Assembly (NCBI GenBank): GCA_025937075.1
Contig: JAICSD010000098.1
Span: 1-11,581, forward strand
Direction: 5' to 3'
Source of the DNA: Vicinamibacteria bacterium
GTDB taxonomy: Bacteria; Acidobacteriota; Vicinamibacteria; Vicinamibacterales; 2-12-FULL-66-21
DNA: 11,581 bases
This document shows, piece by piece, positions 8,323 to 11,581 of this stretch (positions are counted from its first letter, which is position 1; each line of letters starts with the position of its first letter). The position numbers were made by a program, and so were the translations under genes. The notes under the pieces are model-generated. The model had not been told where the DNA came from. It did no database searches and worked only from the letters and a program-made list of their open reading frames with translations.

Positions 8323-9846
8323 TCAGCGTTTGGGCGGCGTGAGCGCAGCTTCTCCGGACGCCGGCGGCTCGGCGCGATCGTGCCGCTTCTGGTACTCGGC
8401 CATCGCTTGCTGTGCCTCGGGCCCGCGGCCAAGCGCCTGGAACGCGCGCGCGAGCTGCAGATGCACGTTGCCGTTCTCGTCGTCTTTTGCGGCGGCGCTC
8501 AGGTGCGGCAGCGCGTCCTCGTATCGTCCTGCCTGAACGTAGGCTTGCCCGAGCGCGGCGTGGGCGGCGAGCGGGGCATCGTTCATCTTCGCGGCGTGCT
8601 CGAGAATCGGCAGGGCACGGTCGATCTGCTGGCCCTGAAGCAGCGCGTCACCGTACATGAACAGCACGTTGCCGTCCTCGGGGCGCTCGCGGTTCAGGCG
8701 CTCGAGCAGCGGAACTGCTTCGTCCAGATCGTGCGCCTGCACGAGCGACTCCGCGAGCGCGGTCTCGATCGCCGGATTTCCCGGTGAGAGGCCCAGGGCT
8801 GCGCGGATCTCGGTCACGGCCTCGGTCTTCCGGCCGCTCGACTGCGCCAGATCGGCGCGAATCAGGTGCAGTTCAACGGACGGCGGCAGCGACTCGAGCC
8901 GTGCGACGGCGTCGGTCGCCAGCCGGTTGGCGGCGCGAATCGTCCAGTACCGGCCGCTCGGAGTCGGCGATTGCATGGCCGCGGCGAGCGACTCGCGGAA
9001 CCTGCCCCCGAGAAAATCGCACTCGGCAACGCGGCGGGCGCAGTCAGCGGCAGATCGAGGCCTGACAGCACGCCGCTCCTGCGCGGCCCATTCGGGTTTG
9101 CCCGCACGCTCATAGAGCTCGGCGACCGTCTCGTGTAGCCCTCCGACGGAGGGCGTGCCCTCGAGTACACGTCGATAGATGGCGAGCGCGGCGGCGAACT
9201 TCTCCTGGCTGACGGCAACATCCGCGACGACGAGCTCCAGGAGCGGCGAGTCCGGCGACTGCAGCTGCAGTTGTGTCAGCGCTCGCTCGGCGACTCCTTC
9301 GTAGCTTCGCGCGAGTCCGTACCATCCCTTTGGATTCTCGGGCTGAATCGTCGTCAGGCTGCGGTAATGGTCGGTCGCTTTCGTGAACTGGGATGTCTCG
9401 AGGAAGGAGCGCGCAAGCATCTCGCGCGCGTCGGGGTTCTGCGGCATGGCCGTGACGGCACGCTGAAGCGGAGCTGCCGCCTCCGCAGACCGGCCGAGAT
9501 CGAGGAGCGACGCACCGAGGAAGAACGACGCCGGCGCGAGCGACGGATTCAGGCGCACGGCGTTCTGAAGCGGCGTGAGCGCCTGATCGGGATGGCCGGC
9601 CATGTAACGGGCCATCCCGAGGTTCATGAGCAGGCCGGCGTCATCCGGCCGGGCCGCCGTCAGCTCATCGTAGATCGTGGCGGCGGCATCGAAGCGCCCT
9701 GCCTGCATAGCCGCCGCGCCTTCGGCGGCGCGGGCGGCAAGCGGATCGGCCACCTGCGCCGCGTCGACGCGTGAGCCGAGTCCGGGCCCGCACAGCAGGA
9801 GCAGCACAACCGCTCTCCACGACGCGCGGGCCCGTGAACGTGTCAA
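8323..9846 (-). CDS. Exported tetratricopeptide-repeat protein
   Basis: This 507-residue protein begins with a signal peptide (basic MTRSRARASWR, hydrophobic AVVLLLLCGPGLG, cleavage near residue 30 at VDA/AQ). The rest is almost entirely TPR units, about eleven to twelve, with G-x-A-x-Y-x-x-G and A-hydrophobic patterns such as LGMARYMAGHPDQALTPLQ, FLGASLLDLGRSAEAAAPLQ and LGQAYVQAGRYEDALPHL. The middle (residues about 250-330) is degenerate and carries two Cys. The C-terminal tail is short, polar and Pro-rich. The start is TTG at 9846, overlapping the receptor stop in TTGA, with no clear Shine-Dalgarno; the signal peptide beginning exactly here supports it and suggests coupled translation. 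TPR proteins act as protein-binding scaffolds; a periplasmic partner role for the receptor or for the convergent CRTAC1 protein is inference. No catalytic domain is present. Confidence 0.9.
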   Translation of the reverse strand: MTRSRARASWRAVVLLLLCGPGLGSRVDAAQVADPLAARAAEGAAAMQAGRFDAAATIYDELTAARPDDAGLLMNLGMARYMAGHPDQALTPLQNAVRLNPSLAPASFFLGASLLDLGRSAEAAAPLQRAVTAMPQNPDAREMLARSFLETSQFTKATDHYRSLTTIQPENPKGWYGLARSYEGVAERALTQLQLQSPDSPLLELVVADVAVSQEKFAAALAIYRRVLEGTPSVGGLHETVAELYERAGKPEWAAQERRAVRPRSAADCARRVAECDFLGGRFRESLAAAMQSPTPSGRYWTIRAANRLATDAVARLESLPPSVELHLIRADLAQSSGRKTEAVTEIRAALGLSPGNPAIETALAESLVQAHDLDEAVPLLERLNRERPEDGNVLFMYGDALLQGQQIDRALPILEHAAKMNDAPLAAHAALGQAYVQAGRYEDALPHLSAAAKDDENGNVHLQLARAFQALGRGPEAQQAMAEYQKRHDRAEPPASGEAALTPPKR

Positions 9847-11581
9847 AACTGGAACCGTATACCTAGTCGGATCTGACGTTCGCCGCTGCCAAAGTCGCGG
9901 GCACCCTTGTTGTCTGGCCCTCCGCCGCCGCCGTCGGCGACACCCAGCGTGCGTCCGAACGTGCCACTGTTCACGTCAGCGTCAGGATTGACCCACTTTG
10001 GATGGTTGAACAGGTTGAACGCCTCGACACGGAGTTCGACGCGCCTATCGGTCGCACCGATTGGGAACGCTCGGAAAAGCGATGCGTCGACGTTCCAATA
10101 CCCCGGTCCGCGGAACTGGTTTCTGCCGGTGTTGCCGATCGCCGTTCCGGTTGGCTGGCTGAACGCCTTGGGATCGAAATAGAAGCCCGCATCCCCGTGC
10201 TCGCCGATCACGTTGTACGAGCCGTTCACGTTCGCCGTCTGCATGTTGCCGGGCATGTTCAGATCGGCGCCGCTTGCTGTGATCGTGAACGGCGAACCCG
10301 ATGCGGCCGTGTAGATACCGTTGACCTGCCAGTCGCCGAACACCGCGCGCATGACTTCATTTCCGGAGCCTCCCTTTGTTTTGTAGGGCAGCTCGTAGAG
10401 AAACGCCATCTGGAAGACATTCGGTCGATCGTAGCCAGCCAGCGCGTAGTTGCGGCTCAGGAGACTTGGAGCGCTGTACGCCAGCGTCGCCCAGCCATCG
10501 TCGTTGGTCTCATTCCTCGCACGCGACAGCGTGTAGGCGCCCTTCAAAAGGAGCCCTTTGGTAAAGGGCCTGTTGATGGCCACCTGCAGCGCGTTGTAAC
10601 GCGACTTGGTGATCGGACCCCACAGCAGGGTATCGGTCGTCCGGCCGATCGAGTTGAACGGCTGGGTGGCAGCGCCTCCACCGGGAACGTCCGAGGCGTT
10701 CGCGTTGTAATCGGCAAAGCCGCCGTTCTTGGCCGTACCGACATACGCGACGTCGACGGTGACGTCATATCCGACCTTCCGCTCGACCGCCACGTTCCAC
10801 GAATGTATCCGGCTGCGCGAGACATCAGCCATCGGCGATCGCATCAAGTACGATGGCGGAAGCGGAACGTGTCCAGTCGACTCATCAGGCGGCACGATGT
10901 CGGGGATGCCCTGTTCGAAGGTTGTCACGAACCCGTAGGGATCCGTTGCCGTGAAATCGGACGCGAGCGTCAGCGGGAAGAACCCCCTCAACGGCCGTGA
11001 GAACGGCAGCGGGTTGTACGTGATGCCGTAACCCGTGCGAAAAACTGTCGCATCATTGAGGCGGTAAATGGCGCCGAGCCGAGGGGCGAACAGGGCGCTG
11101 CTCACCTTGATGCCGAGGTCCTTCGGAACGTCGCCCACACCACCAAGCAGCACCGTCAGCGACTGCAGGTTGCGTGTGCTCGTGAGATCATTCGCGCCGT
11201 CGATGCGTTCGATGCCGCGATCCGCCCGCGTCATCAGCGGGTAGTACTCGTACCGAATGCCAAGATCGAGCGTCAGGCGCGTGTTCACCTGCCAGCGGTC
11301 CCGCGCGTAGAACGCGTGCTGCCACTCGCGCGTGGTCATCAGCTCGTTCTGCACGCTTTCGCCCGCTTCGCTGAGCAGGCCGAGCAGGAACGCCGCGTAG
11401 CCGTTGTAGGCGTTCGCCGTCTGCGTTCCGCCTTTGAGCGCGGTAACATTTGCGGCAGCCGTCAACGCACCTCGCGGACCCGATCCGAGTTCCGGCTGCC
11501 AGTGTTGCATCCACAGCCTGTTCAGGGAGTAGCCGCCTCTTATTTCATGGGCTCCGCTGACCTTCGTGACGTTCGCCGACA
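9843..11581 (-). CDS. Oar-type TonB-dependent receptor, C-terminal beta-barrel part (5' end beyond window)
   Basis: The frame is open to the right edge; 578 codons before the stop are visible, so the signal peptide, carboxypeptidase-regulatory-like N-terminal domain and plug lie outside the window. What is seen is barrel: alternating strands with aromatic girdle residues, FYARDRWQVNTRLTLDLGIR followed by YEYYPLMTRADRGIER (a segment characteristic of these acidobacterial receptors), FRTGYGITYNPLPFSRPLRG, RNYALAGYDRPNVFQMAFLY, FRGPGYWNVDASLFRAFPIG, and a final strand IRLGIRFQF ending in Phe, the outer-membrane assembly signature. The family imports or binds large substrates at the outer membrane using TonB energy; the substrate here is unknown. 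The 3' end overlaps the TPR gene by 4 bases. The first in-frame ATG in the window (11510) is internal, not the start. Confidence 0.92.
   Translation of the reverse strand, partial: SANVTKVSGAHEIRGGYSLNRLWMQHWQPELGSGPRGALTAAANVTALKGGTQTANAYNGYAAFLLGLLSEAGESVQNELMTTREWQHAFYARDRWQVNTRLTLDLGIRYEYYPLMTRADRGIERIDGANDLTSTRNLQSLTVLLGGVGDVPKDLGIKVSSALFAPRLGAIYRLNDATVFRTGYGITYNPLPFSRPLRGFFPLTLASDFTATDPYGFVTTFEQGIPDIVPPDESTGHVPLPPSYLMRSPMADVSRSRIHSWNVAVERKVGYDVTVDVAYVGTAKNGGFADYNANASDVPGGGAATQPFNSIGRTTDTLLWGPITKSRYNALQVAINRPFTKGLLLKGAYTLSRARNETNDDGWATLAYSAPSLLSRNYALAGYDRPNVFQMAFLYELPYKTKGGSGNEVMRAVFGDWQVNGIYTAASGSPFTITASGADLNMPGNMQTANVNGSYNVIGEHGDAGFYFDPKAFSQPTGTAIGNTGRNQFRGPGYWNVDASLFRAFPIGATDRRVELRVEAFNLFNHPKWVNPDADVNSGTFGRTLGVADGGGGGPDNKGARDFGSGERQIRLGIRFQF

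Noticed and set aside
10003..10022. Short direct repeat GGTTGAAC in the receptor gene
   Set aside because: It is explained by the conserved Phe-Asn-Leu-Phe-Asn coding motif.
10553..10569. Perfect GCCCTTT-GGT-AAAGGGC hairpin inside the receptor gene
   Set aside because: It encodes the conserved Pro-Phe-Thr-Lys-Gly segment of the barrel; the palindrome is probably a codon coincidence, not a terminator.

Overview
The window looks like a chromosomal segment of an Acidobacteriota member, most likely class Vicinamibacteria. This rests on high GC, strong G/C preference at third codon positions (which creates very long antisense open frames), an Oar-type TonB-dependent receptor of the kind expanded in that phylum, a CRTAC1 (FG-GAP/ASPIC-UnbV) protein, a secreted TPR protein, and a carboxypeptidase-regulatory-like domain. 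The taxonomic call is inference from gene content. I saw no tRNA, rRNA, CRISPR array, insertion sequence or phage gene.

Layout: seven of eight genes are on the minus strand. Read in the direction of transcription from the middle leftward, 5728-6510 encodes a carboxypeptidase-regulatory-like/HEAT-repeat chimera. After about 250 bases without a gene, 4008-5474 encodes an exported seven-bladed beta-propeller protein. Then come an exported GH51-type alpha-L-arabinofuranosidase (1953-3899), galT (840-1919) and an inositol-monophosphatase-family protein that overlaps galT by 4 bases and runs off the left edge (1-843). The last three plausibly form a carbohydrate block: arabinose release outside the cytoplasm, then galactose-1-phosphate handling and a sugar- or inositol-phosphate phosphatase inside.

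The right half holds a surface/periplasm module. A CRTAC1 protein (6673-8316, plus strand) is divergent from the HEAT chimera and converges on a TPR protein (8323-9846, minus) with only 6 bases between the two stop codons. The TPR gene overlaps, in a TTGA junction, the end of a TonB-dependent receptor gene (9843-11581, minus) that runs off the right edge. The receptor would be the outer-membrane element, with the TPR protein as a co-translated exported partner and the CRTAC1 protein as a calcium-binding propeller outside the cytoplasm. The cargo is unknown.

The most unusual items are the chimera, whose carboxypeptidase-regulatory-like domain stops abruptly at a family landmark and continues directly into HEAT repeats; the compact receptor/TPR/CRTAC1 arrangement; and a nine-G tract early in galT. 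Starts were moved inward from the longest frame for the arabinofuranosidase, the propeller and CRTAC1, where a Shine-Dalgarno sequence and signal peptide support the internal codon.
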